64,000 nt of DNA from RGIG6919 sp045531905 (lineage in GTDB: Bacteria > Bacillota > Clostridia > Lachnospirales > Lachnospiraceae): contig JAZSEY010000028.1 of NCBI GenBank assembly GCA_045531905.1, forward strand, positions 1-64,000, read 5' to 3'. Position numbers and translations under genes: made by a program. Shown here one piece after another: positions 42,393 to 52,154 of this stretch. Numbering within the stretch: position 1 is the first letter of the stretch; each line of letters begins with the position of its first letter. The notes below the pieces were generated by a model, which saw nothing but the letters and a program-made list of their open reading frames with translations, did no database searches and was not told the DNA's origin.

Positions 42393-43097
42393 ATGGGTAA
42401 TATTGCAATTATTACTGCTCGTGGAGGCAGTAAGCGAATTCCAAAGAAAAATATTAGGCAATTTTGTGGAAAACCTATGCTTGCATATGCAATAGAGGCT
42501 GCAATAGAAAGCACAGTTTTTGACGAGGTTATGGTATCAACAGATAGTGATGAAATTGCTGAGATAGCAAGACAGTATGGTGCAAGTGTTCCGACTATGA
42601 GAAGTCAGGAAAATGCAAATGATTTTGCTACTACCGCGGATGTTTTAGTGGAGGTGCTAGAGTATTATCAAGAACAAGGTCGCACATTTGATTTTGCTTG
42701 TTGTTTATACCCTACCGCACCTTTTGTTACCCCTGATATATTGAGACAAGGTATGCGAATGTTGCAGACTTATGAAGTTTCAACAGTGATGCCAGTTGTG
42801 CCTTTTTCATTTCCGCCACAGAGAGGATTGGTATGTAGAGAAGGAATATTACAGGCTGTGAGTCCGGAATATATGAATTGTCGTTCTCAGGATTTGGAGA
42901 CAATATATCATGATTGTGGACAATTCTACTGCTTTGATGTGGGGCTATTTTTAAAAACAAAGAAATTGATTGATGGACAGGTAATGCCAATTGTGCTGAG
43001 TGAATTAGAAGTCCAAGATATTGACAATGAAAGTGATTGGAAGATTGCAGAAATGAAATATCAACTGATGTTGGAGGCGAATAAACGTGAAATTTGA
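42393..43097 (+). CDS. pseF: Pseudaminic acid cytidylyltransferase
   Basis: A 234-residue CMP-sugar synthetase, last step: CTP plus pseudaminic acid to CMP-pseudaminic acid. The N-terminal ITARGGSKRIPKKNIR nucleotide-binding loop and STDSDEIAEIA motif are typical of this group, which is close to NeuA. The ATG lies eight bases after the pseC stop. The stop overlaps the pseI GTG start by 11 bases. Confidence 0.92.
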   Translation: MGNIAIITARGGSKRIPKKNIRQFCGKPMLAYAIEAAIESTVFDEVMVSTDSDEIAEIARQYGASVPTMRSQENANDFATTADVLVEVLEYYQEQGRTFDFACCLYPTAPFVTPDILRQGMRMLQTYEVSTVMPVVPFSFPPQRGLVCREGILQAVSPEYMNCRSQDLETIYHDCGQFYCFDVGLFLKTKKLIDGQVMPIVLSELEVQDIDNESDWKIAEMKYQLMLEANKREI

Positions 43098-44127
43098 CAT
43101 CCATAATTTAAAGCAAACATATGTAATTGCTGAAATGTCGGGTAATCACCTGGGCGACATAGATATGGCAAAAAAAATAATATACGCAGCTAAGGATGCA
43201 GGCGTGGATTGTGTTAAAATACAAACCTATACAGCAGACACTCTGACGATAGATTGTGACAATCATTATTTTCAGATTGTAGATGGAACTTGGTCAGGGG
43301 ATAATCTTTATCAATTGTATAAAAAAGCATATACGCCCTGGGAATGGCAGGCAGAATTGAAAGAATTGATAGAAAGTTTGGGAATGGATTTTTTATCTAC
43401 CCCTTTTGATAATAGTGCAGTGGATTTTTTGGAAACTCTTGATGTTGGATTTTATAAGATTGCTTCTTTCGAATTGGTGGATATTCCACTCATTCGTTAC
43501 GTTGCATCAAAAGGAAAACCTATTATTCTGTCAACAGGAATGGCTTCTTTGCAAGAGATAGAAGAAGCTATAAATGCAATTAAAATGCAAGGTAACCATC
43601 AGATATGCCTGCTTCGTTGTGCTAGTGCATATCCTGCAATTAGTGAAAGTATGAATTTAAAAACGATGGTAGATATGAAAGAACGATTTGATGTGCAAGT
43701 AGGGCTTTCCGATCATTCGCTTGGTTATACTGGTGCGATTGCTGCTGTTGCTATGGGAGCAAAGGTGATTGAAAAACACATTTGTTTAAATCGGGCATTG
43801 GAAGGACCAGATGCCTCATTTTCCATGGAACCGCAGGAGTTTAGTGAAATGGTTCAACAGATTAGATTAACAGAAAAAGCAATTGGTACAGTGAATTATG
43901 GTGTTACAAAGGAAGAAGAAAGCAATGTAATTTTTAGAAAATCGTTATTTGTCGTGGAAGATATTTCTATAGGTGAGAGATTTACTGAGAAAAATGTAAG
44001 AAGTATTCGTCCAGGATATGGGTTAGCGTCGAAGTTTTATGATTCGGTCCTCGGTAAGCGTGCAACATGTGATATCAATAGAGGAACTCCTTTAAAGGAA
44101 GATATGATTGATGGAGGTTTGTTTTGA
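43087..44127 (+). CDS. pseI: Pseudaminic acid synthase
   Basis: A 346-residue NeuB-family enzyme that condenses phosphoenolpyruvate with the 2,4-diacetamido sugar to form pseudaminic acid. Visible are AEMSGNHLGDI at the N terminus, DCVKIQTY, FDNSAVDFLE, KIASFELVDIPLI and HICLNRALEGPDASFSMEP; the C-terminal antifreeze-like SAF domain contains KNVRSIRPG. Start is GTG 43087, overlapping pseF. The stop overlaps the start of the acetyltransferase gene. Confidence 0.95.
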   Translation: MKFDIHNLKQTYVIAEMSGNHLGDIDMAKKIIYAAKDAGVDCVKIQTYTADTLTIDCDNHYFQIVDGTWSGDNLYQLYKKAYTPWEWQAELKELIESLGMDFLSTPFDNSAVDFLETLDVGFYKIASFELVDIPLIRYVASKGKPIILSTGMASLQEIEEAINAIKMQGNHQICLLRCASAYPAISESMNLKTMVDMKERFDVQVGLSDHSLGYTGAIAAVAMGAKVIEKHICLNRALEGPDASFSMEPQEFSEMVQQIRLTEKAIGTVNYGVTKEEESNVIFRKSLFVVEDISIGERFTEKNVRSIRPGYGLASKFYDSVLGKRATCDINRGTPLKEDMIDGGLF

Positions 44128-44576
44128 AATTAGTAAGAGTAGAACAAAGTCATGTAGACATCATCTATGAGTGGGCAAATGACCCAATAACACGAATGTA
44201 TTCTTTTCATAAGGATGCGATTTCATATGAACAGCATGTAGAATGGTTTCAACGAAAAATAAAAGATACTAATTGTAGGTTTTATATATGTCAACATGAT
44301 AATGATTTGATAGGACAGATTCGGGTGGATTTTGAAAACGGAAAGGGCATTGTCAGTTATTGTGTTGCACCATTACATAGAGGTTGTGGTTATGGTAGCC
44401 AAATGTTGCGAATGTTACAAGAACTGCTTTCTAATGATATGGATGTGATTCCAATAACTATGTTACAAGGAAAAGTATTACATCAAAATGTCGCATCGCA
44501 GAAATGCTTTTTGAATTGTGACTATGATAGAAGTGAGCGGGATGAGTACATATTGTTTACAAAAAAAATACGGTAG
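44124..44576 (+). CDS. pseH: GNAT acetyltransferase (PseH role)
   Basis: A 150-residue GNAT protein starting at TTG 44124 with GGAGG six bases upstream. The acyl-CoA loop reads LHRGCGYGSQML. Together with its place between pseI and pseG, this makes it the probable PseH that N-acetylates the 4-amino group of the altrosamine intermediate. Its length and its WANDPITRMYSF start agree with PseH-type enzymes. Confidence 0.85.
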   Translation: MKLVRVEQSHVDIIYEWANDPITRMYSFHKDAISYEQHVEWFQRKIKDTNCRFYICQHDNDLIGQIRVDFENGKGIVSYCVAPLHRGCGYGSQMLRMLQELLSNDMDVIPITMLQGKVLHQNVASQKCFLNCDYDRSERDEYILFTKKIR

Positions 44577-44590
44577 TGGTAAGGTGAATT

Positions 44591-45616
44591 ATGATTTGTA
44601 TTCGAGTAGATGGTAATTCAATAATTGGCACAGGACATGTGATGCGTTGTTTAGCTATTGCTGAACAGTTAACAAGTCTAGGAGGACAGGTCTGTTTTGT
44701 AGTTGCCAGTAATACAATGCAAAGTCTGATTAATGAAAAAGGATATTCTATAATTACACTGGACAAGCCATGGGATGATTGGAATTCTCAAATTGAAGAC
44801 ATGAAACAATTGATTTTCGAATATCAAATAGACGTGATGTTAATTGATTCCTATTATTTGACAGAAGACTTTTGTAAACATATTGGGAACTATACAAAAA
44901 TAGTATATATTGATGATTTGCTACAGGTAGCCTATTCTGTTGATACTATCATCAATTATAATGTGTACGGGAAGCAGATACAGTATGATTTGTTATATGG
45001 GCATTGCAAAGATATCAAGTTTTATTTAGGTCCTCAATATGTCCCGCTACGATCAGAATTTACATGTACAAAAAGAAATCACGATGGCAAGATACGAAAG
45101 ATTTTGATTACGTCTGGCGGAACCGATAATTACAATGCAATCGAACAGATACTAGAATGTTTGCAAAATGTGTATCAGGATGCATATGAATATTATGTAG
45201 TGTTAGGAAAATATCATCACAAGAAGAATGAAATTGTACAGTTATATAAATTCAGTTCGCATGTTCATGTTTTATTGGACGTTAAAAATATGGCAGAATG
45301 GATGCGGACATGTGATTTGGCGATTAGTGCAGGAGGTACTACCATATATGAGTTGTGTTCCTGTGGAATTCCTACGATAATGTATACAATTGCTGACAAT
45401 CAGATGCATATGGCAAAAGCCTTTTCAGATGATAATATAATTCCGTATATAGGAGACTTTCGATATGAAAGCAATCGATGTCTGGATCGTTTGTTGGATA
45501 TTATGGATCAATATAGTTTGAGTCAGAAACGATTGAGGTCGACTTCAAAAAAAATGCAAGAAATTGTAGATGGTAATGGAAGCAAGAGAATTGCAAGCTT
45601 GTTATTGTCGCTATAG
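44591..45616 (+). CDS. pseG: UDP-2,4-diacetamido-trideoxy-altrose hydrolase
   Basis: A 341-residue GT-B-like hydrolase that removes UDP from the sugar before PseI acts. The DGNSIIGTGHVMRC motif at the N terminus contains the catalytic His, and a second domain has SAGGTTIYEL for UDP binding. With this gene the six-enzyme Pse set (B, C, H, G, I, F) is complete. It follows the acetyltransferase by 14 bases. Confidence 0.93.
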   Translation: MICIRVDGNSIIGTGHVMRCLAIAEQLTSLGGQVCFVVASNTMQSLINEKGYSIITLDKPWDDWNSQIEDMKQLIFEYQIDVMLIDSYYLTEDFCKHIGNYTKIVYIDDLLQVAYSVDTIINYNVYGKQIQYDLLYGHCKDIKFYLGPQYVPLRSEFTCTKRNHDGKIRKILITSGGTDNYNAIEQILECLQNVYQDAYEYYVVLGKYHHKKNEIVQLYKFSSHVHVLLDVKNMAEWMRTCDLAISAGGTTIYELCSCGIPTIMYTIADNQMHMAKAFSDDNIIPYIGDFRYESNRCLDRLLDIMDQYSLSQKRLRSTSKKMQEIVDGNGSKRIASLLLSL

Positions 45617-45628
45617 TCTGGAGTAATT

Positions 45629-47173
45629 ATGGAAAATCAACGGAAGCAAATGTATGTAAATTTAATAGGGCAAGTAGTTGCTTTTTTGATCAATTTTGGA
45701 ATTAATTTCTTTCTAACTCCTTATATCATCGAACAGGTTGGTAGAGAAGCATATGGATTTGTCTCGCTAGGTAATAATTTTGTGACTTATGCCTCTGTTG
45801 TATCAGTTGCATTAAATTCAATGTCAGGAAGATTTATTGCACTAAGAATTCATCAGGACGATTATGAAAGTGCAAATAAATACTATGCTTCAGTTATTTT
45901 TTCCAATATGGTCTTAGCTGTGATTCTTTCTGTACCATTTGTATTGATTGTTATCTTTTTGGATCAATTAATTGTGATTGAAAGTGGTATGCTGTTTAAT
46001 GTACAAATTTTGTGGAGTTTATTGTTTATTAATTTTGTGTTGAGTTTAATTACCTCCAGTGTAGGTGTACAGTTGTTTACTGCAAATCGAATTGATATAA
46101 AGGCCAAGAAGGGCGTTGAAGCCAATTTACTAAGAGGTCTTCTTATGTTATTGCTCTTTGCCATATGTGGACCACATTTATGGTTTATCGGTATAGGTGC
46201 TATTGTTTGTTCCGTATATGGTATTGCAACGAATTTTTACTATGCAAGAAAATTAGTTCCTCAAATACGCTTTTGCATGAAAAATGTTAGTTGGACAACC
46301 ACCAAAGAACTTCTATCTTCTGGGGTATGGAATTCGATTCGTTCGTTAGGTAGTATTGCATTGACAGAATTGGATTTGTTAATATCAAATTTGTTTATTA
46401 GTCCAGCAGCAATGGGAACTTTGTCAATTGCTAAGACGGTTCCAAGTAATATATCAAACTTTATGGGAACTATTTGTGTGGCGTTTATGCCGCAATTAAC
46501 AATAGAATATGCAAAGTGTGATAAAAAAGAATTTGTGGCAAGTATAAAACGTTGTATACGAATTCATTCGTTTTTTGTTTGTGTTATTTACGGCACGTTA
46601 TTTGCTTTATTAGAGCCGTTTTTTGTTGTATGGTTACCTGAAGATACCACTGACATACATAAGATATATATACTGGCGATATTGTCGGTTTGTTCCTGCT
46701 TGGTGACGGCCGTGACAGAGGTGTTATTTAGTGTCTGTACAGTAATTAATAAAGTGCGATATACCTCGATACTTGTGGTTTTAACAGGATTGCTCAGTTT
46801 GTTATGCACTTATTTAGCTCTTAGATATACTTCTTTGGAGTTATATGCTGTGGCAGGAATTAGTTCTATTTTGTGTATTATTAGAAGTGTAATGCTGCTT
46901 GTTCCGTATGTGGGAAAAGCCATAGGAGAGAAATGGCATTGCTTTTACATAGATTTGTTTAGAAGCGTAATCATGCTGTTATTATCTATTGCTGTTGGTT
47001 TTATGATAAAGCAATTTATATTACGGGAGATTAGTTGGTTATATCTAATACTTTCTGGCATGATTTGTGTGTTTGTGTTAGGCTTATTGAATGGTATTTT
47101 TGTTTTAGATAGAAATGATAGAAAATTTCTTTTTAATAAATTTAAGAGAAAAGGAACTGGTGAACAGAAATGA
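45629..47173 (+). CDS. Polysaccharide flippase, Wzx-like
   Basis: A 514-residue membrane protein with about 14 predicted helices in the polysaccharide-transport MATE-like fold (starts LIGQVVAFLINFGINFFLTP, with an IEQVGREAYGF loop). Such flippases move undecaprenyl-linked oligosaccharides across the membrane. Its position inside the Pse operon fits transport of a Pse-containing glycan lipid. The stop overlaps the next start (ATGA). Confidence 0.88.
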   Translation: MENQRKQMYVNLIGQVVAFLINFGINFFLTPYIIEQVGREAYGFVSLGNNFVTYASVVSVALNSMSGRFIALRIHQDDYESANKYYASVIFSNMVLAVILSVPFVLIVIFLDQLIVIESGMLFNVQILWSLLFINFVLSLITSSVGVQLFTANRIDIKAKKGVEANLLRGLLMLLLFAICGPHLWFIGIGAIVCSVYGIATNFYYARKLVPQIRFCMKNVSWTTTKELLSSGVWNSIRSLGSIALTELDLLISNLFISPAAMGTLSIAKTVPSNISNFMGTICVAFMPQLTIEYAKCDKKEFVASIKRCIRIHSFFVCVIYGTLFALLEPFFVVWLPEDTTDIHKIYILAILSVCSCLVTAVTEVLFSVCTVINKVRYTSILVVLTGLLSLLCTYLALRYTSLELYAVAGISSILCIIRSVMLLVPYVGKAIGEKWHCFYIDLFRSVIMLLLSIAVGFMIKQFILREISWLYLILSGMICVFVLGLLNGIFVLDRNDRKFLFNKFKRKGTGEQK

Positions 47174-48255
47174 TAGCTGTGTTTTGTGAGACTCCATATC
47201 AAACATTAAATGCATTGAATTTGGTGTATTCAGAGTACAAAGAAGATTGCATTTTGTGTATTTATAGAGATATGTATATGTCTGATAACAAATACGAAAT
47301 CACAGCCAACAATATTGGTTATGTAAAAGGTGTTTATTATGTAAAGCGTGGCGAAATTATTGATTCTTTAGGAAAAAGAATCCTGAGACGGTTAAGTGCA
47401 TTGTTTGGATTGCATCATAGATATTTGTTGCAGTTGTGTGTGCCTCATTTTCCAATGCGTCATGAATTTAATCGAATTATTACCATGAAGTATGCCACGG
47501 CTGCTACATATCTACTGCATGCAAGCAAAAATCAGCCAGAAGTTATACAAGTCGAAGAGGGCATCGGCGAATATATTGTGCATGATACTGTACTAAATGA
47601 CAGTATATACAACATTAATAATTATGTGGCACACAAGTATGTATCAGCTCCTGAATTATATACAAATCAATATGTGAAAAGCATTAAGAAAGCTCCATAT
47701 TTAAGTGAGAATGCAGATTTTCTTGACACAATTAATCATATTTTTGGATACCGAAGAGATATTTGTAAGTATCGTAGATATATTTGGTTTGATGAGCCAT
47801 TTGCAAAGGATTATGATATGCCGGAATTTGATGATAAAGAGGAGTATTGTTTTGATGTATTTAAGAAAGTAGTAAGCATTGATGAGTTGACCATCAAATT
47901 GCATCCAAGAAGTGTACCACATAGAGAGTGGGCAAATGAAATATATTCATTGGCCCCATGGGAATGTTACATAAATGAATTGCCCAATTTAGAAGATAGA
48001 GTATTGATATCTGTATCATCTACTGCTCTATTAACCCCTAAATTGTTGGCAGATAAAGAGCCTTATGTAATCTTTTTATTTAAGATATTTAAGGATGAAA
48101 TGAAGCATATATATAAAGAATATTCATATTATGATGAATTGTTAAAATTTATAGAGAATATAAAAGGAATGTATAGAGATAAAACTAGAGTGCTTGTTCC
48201 AAACAGTGTCGAGGAATTGAAGACCATTTTACTGCAAATGCAAAAAACTATTTAA
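47170..48255 (+). CDS. GT52-like candidate pseudaminyl- or sialyltransferase
   Basis: A 361-residue protein of the GT-B type resembling lipooligosaccharide sialyltransferases (GT52). The opening MIAVFCETPYQTLNALN, an HPR motif in TIKLHPRS near residue 243 and an SSTALLTPKLL segment support this. GT52 enzymes use CMP-activated nonulosonic acids, so with a full CMP-pseudaminate pathway next to it, this is the best candidate transferase for that sugar. It overlaps the flippase stop. Confidence 0.7.
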   Translation: MIAVFCETPYQTLNALNLVYSEYKEDCILCIYRDMYMSDNKYEITANNIGYVKGVYYVKRGEIIDSLGKRILRRLSALFGLHHRYLLQLCVPHFPMRHEFNRIITMKYATAATYLLHASKNQPEVIQVEEGIGEYIVHDTVLNDSIYNINNYVAHKYVSAPELYTNQYVKSIKKAPYLSENADFLDTINHIFGYRRDICKYRRYIWFDEPFAKDYDMPEFDDKEEYCFDVFKKVVSIDELTIKLHPRSVPHREWANEIYSLAPWECYINELPNLEDRVLISVSSTALLTPKLLADKEPYVIFLFKIFKDEMKHIYKEYSYYDELLKFIENIKGMYRDKTRVLVPNSVEELKTILLQMQKTI

Positions 48256-48267
48256 AGCGATGGGGAA

Positions 48268-49260
48268 ATGAAATTGAACTGTGAATTAGTAAGTGTGATT
48301 GTTCCAGTCTATAATGTGGAACAGTATTTAGAAAAGTGTATATTGTCGATTGTGAATCAGACATATAAGAATTTAGAAATTATTTTAGTCGATGACGGTT
48401 CAACTGACAAGTGTCCGGACGTGTGTGATGAGTGGGCTCAAAGAGATTCACGTATTCGTGTTCTTCATAAAGCGAATGGTGGATTGTCTGATGCTAGAAA
48501 TGCAGGGTTAGATGTTGCCAATGGTGAGTATATTGCATTTGTGGATAGCGATGATTATGTTGCTGTAGAGATGGTAGAAGCATTGTACCATGAAATAACA
48601 CGGACAGATACGGATATGTGCATTGGCGGACTTGTAACCGTGAGAGAAGATGGTGATTTTCTTGAAAGCGTGTGTGTGCAAGCAGACCAAATATTTGATA
48701 CTAGAACTTTCTGGTTTCATTTTTATGATACGTATAATTTTATATTGGTAATTGCATGCAATAAGTTGTATAAAAAAACATTGTTTAATACAATTCGTTT
48801 TCGAAAGGAAAAAATACATGAAGATGAGTTTATTATTCATAGTATAGTGCAAAATTGTGGGAATGGAATTTCGTTCATTGATAAAACAACATATTATTAC
48901 AGACAAAGAATTGATAGTATAACAGGAGTTAAACGCACATTAAAAAGTTATGATGGAATAGAAGCGTTGTTTGAGAGAATTCTTTTCTTCGAAGAGCAAC
49001 AAGAGTTTGAACTGACTAGGCTGAGTGTTTTTCAAGTAATTTCTATTATTAATGAAATACGAGACGACATTAAGAGGAATATTCGTAATAATAGAGAACG
49101 ACATGTATCTATTAAAAAACAATATCGTAACATAATAAGTATGGTGAATAAACGAACATGGTCTTTTCCGGCAAGGGTGTATACATGTGCATTTGGTTTT
49201 TGTGAGCCGATTAGCATAGTTTTGTACAAGATACATGCTTTGCTATCAAAGTGGGAGTAA
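48268..49260 (+). CDS. Glycosyltransferase, GT2 family
   Basis: A 330-residue GT2 with SVIVPVYNVEQYLEKC, VDDGSTDKCPD and the DSDDY metal-binding motif in the first 100 residues, and a VCDEW-type element shared by paralogues in this locus. The C-terminal half is basic and lacks membrane helices. It is one of four similar GT2 genes in a row. A weak GGGGA precedes the ATG. Confidence 0.9.
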   Translation: MKLNCELVSVIVPVYNVEQYLEKCILSIVNQTYKNLEIILVDDGSTDKCPDVCDEWAQRDSRIRVLHKANGGLSDARNAGLDVANGEYIAFVDSDDYVAVEMVEALYHEITRTDTDMCIGGLVTVREDGDFLESVCVQADQIFDTRTFWFHFYDTYNFILVIACNKLYKKTLFNTIRFRKEKIHEDEFIIHSIVQNCGNGISFIDKTTYYYRQRIDSITGVKRTLKSYDGIEALFERILFFEEQQEFELTRLSVFQVISIINEIRDDIKRNIRNNRERHVSIKKQYRNIISMVNKRTWSFPARVYTCAFGFCEPISIVLYKIHALLSKWE

Positions 49261-49266
49261 TTAATT

Positions 49267-50217
49267 TTGAAAATTAGTATTGTAATTCCGGTTTATAATG
49301 GAGAAAGCACAATTCAATCATGTTTAGATAGTATTATTGAGCAGAACTATCCTGAACTAGAAGTTTTGGTAGTGAATGATCATTCTACAGATTGCACGGT
49401 AGATATTGTACAGGAATATGCAAATTTGCATGACAATGTCAAGGTGATTGTACCAAATACAAAAGGGGTATCTGGTGCAAGAAATGCTGGAATATTACAT
49501 GCGACGGGAGATATAATTGGGTTTTGTGATGCAGATGACCGATATGCGAATGACATTTTTAAAAGAATTACTAATGTATTTGAGAACAATTCAGAGATTT
49601 GCGTAGTAAGTTGCGGTTATGAAACACATTTTGTTTCCAGAGGTAAAGATATAATGTTATATCGTGGACTAGCTGGCAAAGATAAATGCTGGGATGCAAG
49701 GAAATTGTTAGATCACGTAATATGGGATCGGAGACTTCTTGGATCAGTGAGTAATAAATTTTTTAAAAAAGAGTTGTTCGAGCCTGTTTTATTTGATGAA
49801 ACTTTACACTATTTTGAAGATACACATTTTGTTATGCGTGTAATTGAGCAGAATCCAAACGTGAAAGCATGCATCATTCCTGATGTTAGCTTTTATTATA
49901 TTCAAAGAGAAGATAGTGCAACACATAATATAGACAAATTATTTCATGAGAATGGAAGATTACAGTATAATTTGGCTATGGAAAAAATAATAGAGGATTG
50001 TACACTGAGTAGTCGTTTAATATGTGTGATTAAAGGCTTTCAATGCAGACTGGCATTGGAGGTTATGGGACAGTTTTCATTAGATTGTAAACAGAAAAAA
50101 GTGTTACAAGCAGAAATAAAAAAGACTTGGATGTATTATCCGTTTATCATGGTTCGGATGCCGGTAGAAAGTATAAGACTTGTGGCAAAAGCCGTAATTA
50201 ATTATTTTAGTAAGTAG
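49267..50217 (+). CDS. Glycosyltransferase, GT2 family
   Basis: A 316-residue GT2 beginning at TTG 49267, with GGGAG about nine bases upstream. It has ISIVIPVYNGESTIQSC, NDHSTDCTV in place of the usual DDGS motif, and DADDRY as metal-binding element. The C-terminal part is unlike those of its neighbours, suggesting a different acceptor. No membrane helix is visible. Confidence 0.88.
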   Translation: MKISIVIPVYNGESTIQSCLDSIIEQNYPELEVLVVNDHSTDCTVDIVQEYANLHDNVKVIVPNTKGVSGARNAGILHATGDIIGFCDADDRYANDIFKRITNVFENNSEICVVSCGYETHFVSRGKDIMLYRGLAGKDKCWDARKLLDHVIWDRRLLGSVSNKFFKKELFEPVLFDETLHYFEDTHFVMRVIEQNPNVKACIIPDVSFYYIQREDSATHNIDKLFHENGRLQYNLAMEKIIEDCTLSSRLICVIKGFQCRLALEVMGQFSLDCKQKKVLQAEIKKTWMYYPFIMVRMPVESIRLVAKAVINYFSK

Positions 50218-50224
50218 GGATAAA

Positions 50225-51202
50225 ATGTCAGAATTGCCTTTAGTGAGTATTATAATACCAGTGTACAATGTAGAAGACTATTTGCCTGTCTGCATGCAAA
50301 GTGTTTTTAAGCAGGATTACACGAATTTAGAAATTATACTCGTAGATGATGGTTCTACTGATAGTAGTGGAATGATGTGTGATAAATATGCAGAATTAGA
50401 TAATAGGGTGCAGGTGGTTCATAAACAAAATGGAGGACTCTCAGATGCAAGAAATGTAGGGTTGTCAAAACTACATGGGGAGTATGTGTTTTTTTTAGAC
50501 AGTGATGATGTATTGCATGAACATGCGATTTCGTGCATGGTCGCTATACAAGAAAAGACATCTGCAGATATTGTAATGTCTTCTTTATGCATGTTCGTTG
50601 ATGTATTACCGGAGTTCATTATGAGTGAAGATTATAAATTATATGAAACAAAACGCATCATTGAAAAAATGTTGTACAATGAAAGTATTGGAAACGAAGC
50701 TTGCGGTAAACTGTTTCGTGCAAAATTATGGGAAGAGAATCAATTTCCAGTAGGCATGCTCTATGAGGATCTTGCAGTGATTTATGATATGGTATCGAAA
50801 GCCAATCAAGTGGCGTTATGCGAAAATGCATTTTATTACTACCGTGTGAGAGAAACATCGATAATTCAGAAGCCAGTTACGCAAGACAATATGGTATTAA
50901 TGGATATTTCAAAACGTGTATCTGAGAGACTGCTTGAAAGATATCCGGATTTGAGTGTGGCAATTTATAGATTGCACATTGTTTTGTACATGAAACTGTT
51001 AAAGAAAATCTTGGATAAAGGGTTTGATTGTTTTCAAGATGAACAACGACGTATTGTGGAGCAAGTGAGAAAATATGGTAGAAAATTGCTGTTTGAAAAA
51101 CGCGTGCGGAGCATTGATAAAATAAAAATTGTGACACTACTTATTCACAAGCGTTTGTTTTATGCAGTATATAAAATAGGAGATTGGCGTAATCGATTAT
51201 GA
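50225..51202 (+). CDS. Glycosyltransferase, GT2 family
   Basis: A 325-residue GT2 with SIIIPVYNVEDYLPVC, VDDGSTDSSG and DSDDVL. Close in layout to the 48268 and 51199 genes, including the KQNGGLSDARN signature after the first domain. The stop overlaps the next start by four bases (ATGA), so it is translationally coupled. Confidence 0.9.
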   Translation: MSELPLVSIIIPVYNVEDYLPVCMQSVFKQDYTNLEIILVDDGSTDSSGMMCDKYAELDNRVQVVHKQNGGLSDARNVGLSKLHGEYVFFLDSDDVLHEHAISCMVAIQEKTSADIVMSSLCMFVDVLPEFIMSEDYKLYETKRIIEKMLYNESIGNEACGKLFRAKLWEENQFPVGMLYEDLAVIYDMVSKANQVALCENAFYYYRVRETSIIQKPVTQDNMVLMDISKRVSERLLERYPDLSVAIYRLHIVLYMKLLKKILDKGFDCFQDEQRRIVEQVRKYGRKLLFEKRVRSIDKIKIVTLLIHKRLFYAVYKIGDWRNRL

Positions 51203-52152
51203 AAGAACATCTGATATCTGTCATTGTACCTGTGTATAATGTGGAGAAAGAATTAAATACTTGTATAGATAGTATATTGAGACAATCATACAAACATATA
51301 GAAGTGATTTTAGTGGACGATGGCTCTACTGACGCATCTGCTGGCATTTGTGATGACTATGCACATGGGGATAGTAGGGTGATGGTCATACATCAGGATA
51401 ATAATGGCGTTGGAATGGCCAGAAATGCAGGCTTAGATTTGGCCACCGGTGATTATATTGCATTTGTAGATAGTGATGATTGGGTGGAACCCGATTTTTT
51501 GGAGAGTCTATACAAAACTGCTATAGAGAACAATGTAAAAATGGTGGCGTGTAATTATAAAATTCATACACCTGAGGGAGTACATTGTTATACAGAGGCA
51601 AGAACCGATAGGCAATTTAATGCAGAAGAAGCCATTGCTTCCATGTGGTACGGAGAAGAAATGGATACCAATGTATGGACAAGATTGTATCATAGAGATA
51701 TTTGGTCAGAAATTCGATTTCCGGATACATTTTGTGAAGATTTGGCAGTGTTACATAGGTTAGTAGCAGTGGCAGGCGGTTGCTTGTATTTAGGAACTGC
51801 ATTGTATCATTATCGTGTAAGAGAAGTCTCTGAGACGAGAAGTTTTTCTAAAAGAAAATTTGCCATGTTAGATATTGCAGATGATATTATCAAGTATGCA
51901 CAGGATAGCGAAATGGATATCATAAATCCGGCAAGGAATAAAGCTGTAGATGCTTACTTTCATGTGATTTGCAGATTGAATAATAAAAAGCAATATTGGT
52001 TAGAGTGTCAACGTTGTCAGATTTTTGTGGAACGGCATCGGAAGGCTGTATTAAGGGATAAACGAGCAAGAAAGAAGACGAAGTACGCATTGCTATTATC
52101 TTATTTGGGATTGGGTGTAGTAAGATTCGTATTTCGTAGGCAAATGAGGTAA
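51199..52152 (+). CDS. Glycosyltransferase, GT2 family
   Basis: A 317-residue GT2 with SVIVPVYNVEKELNTC, VDDGSTDASAG and the DSDDWVE metal-binding motif, and a basic C terminus. The four successive GT2 genes (48268, 49267, 50225, 51199) would each add one sugar to the lipid-linked glycan; donors cannot be assigned from sequence. Confidence 0.9.
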   Translation: MKEHLISVIVPVYNVEKELNTCIDSILRQSYKHIEVILVDDGSTDASAGICDDYAHGDSRVMVIHQDNNGVGMARNAGLDLATGDYIAFVDSDDWVEPDFLESLYKTAIENNVKMVACNYKIHTPEGVHCYTEARTDRQFNAEEAIASMWYGEEMDTNVWTRLYHRDIWSEIRFPDTFCEDLAVLHRLVAVAGGCLYLGTALYHYRVREVSETRSFSKRKFAMLDIADDIIKYAQDSEMDIINPARNKAVDAYFHVICRLNNKKQYWLECQRCQIFVERHRKAVLRDKRARKKTKYALLLSYLGLGVVRFVFRRQMR

Positions 52153-52154
52153 TT

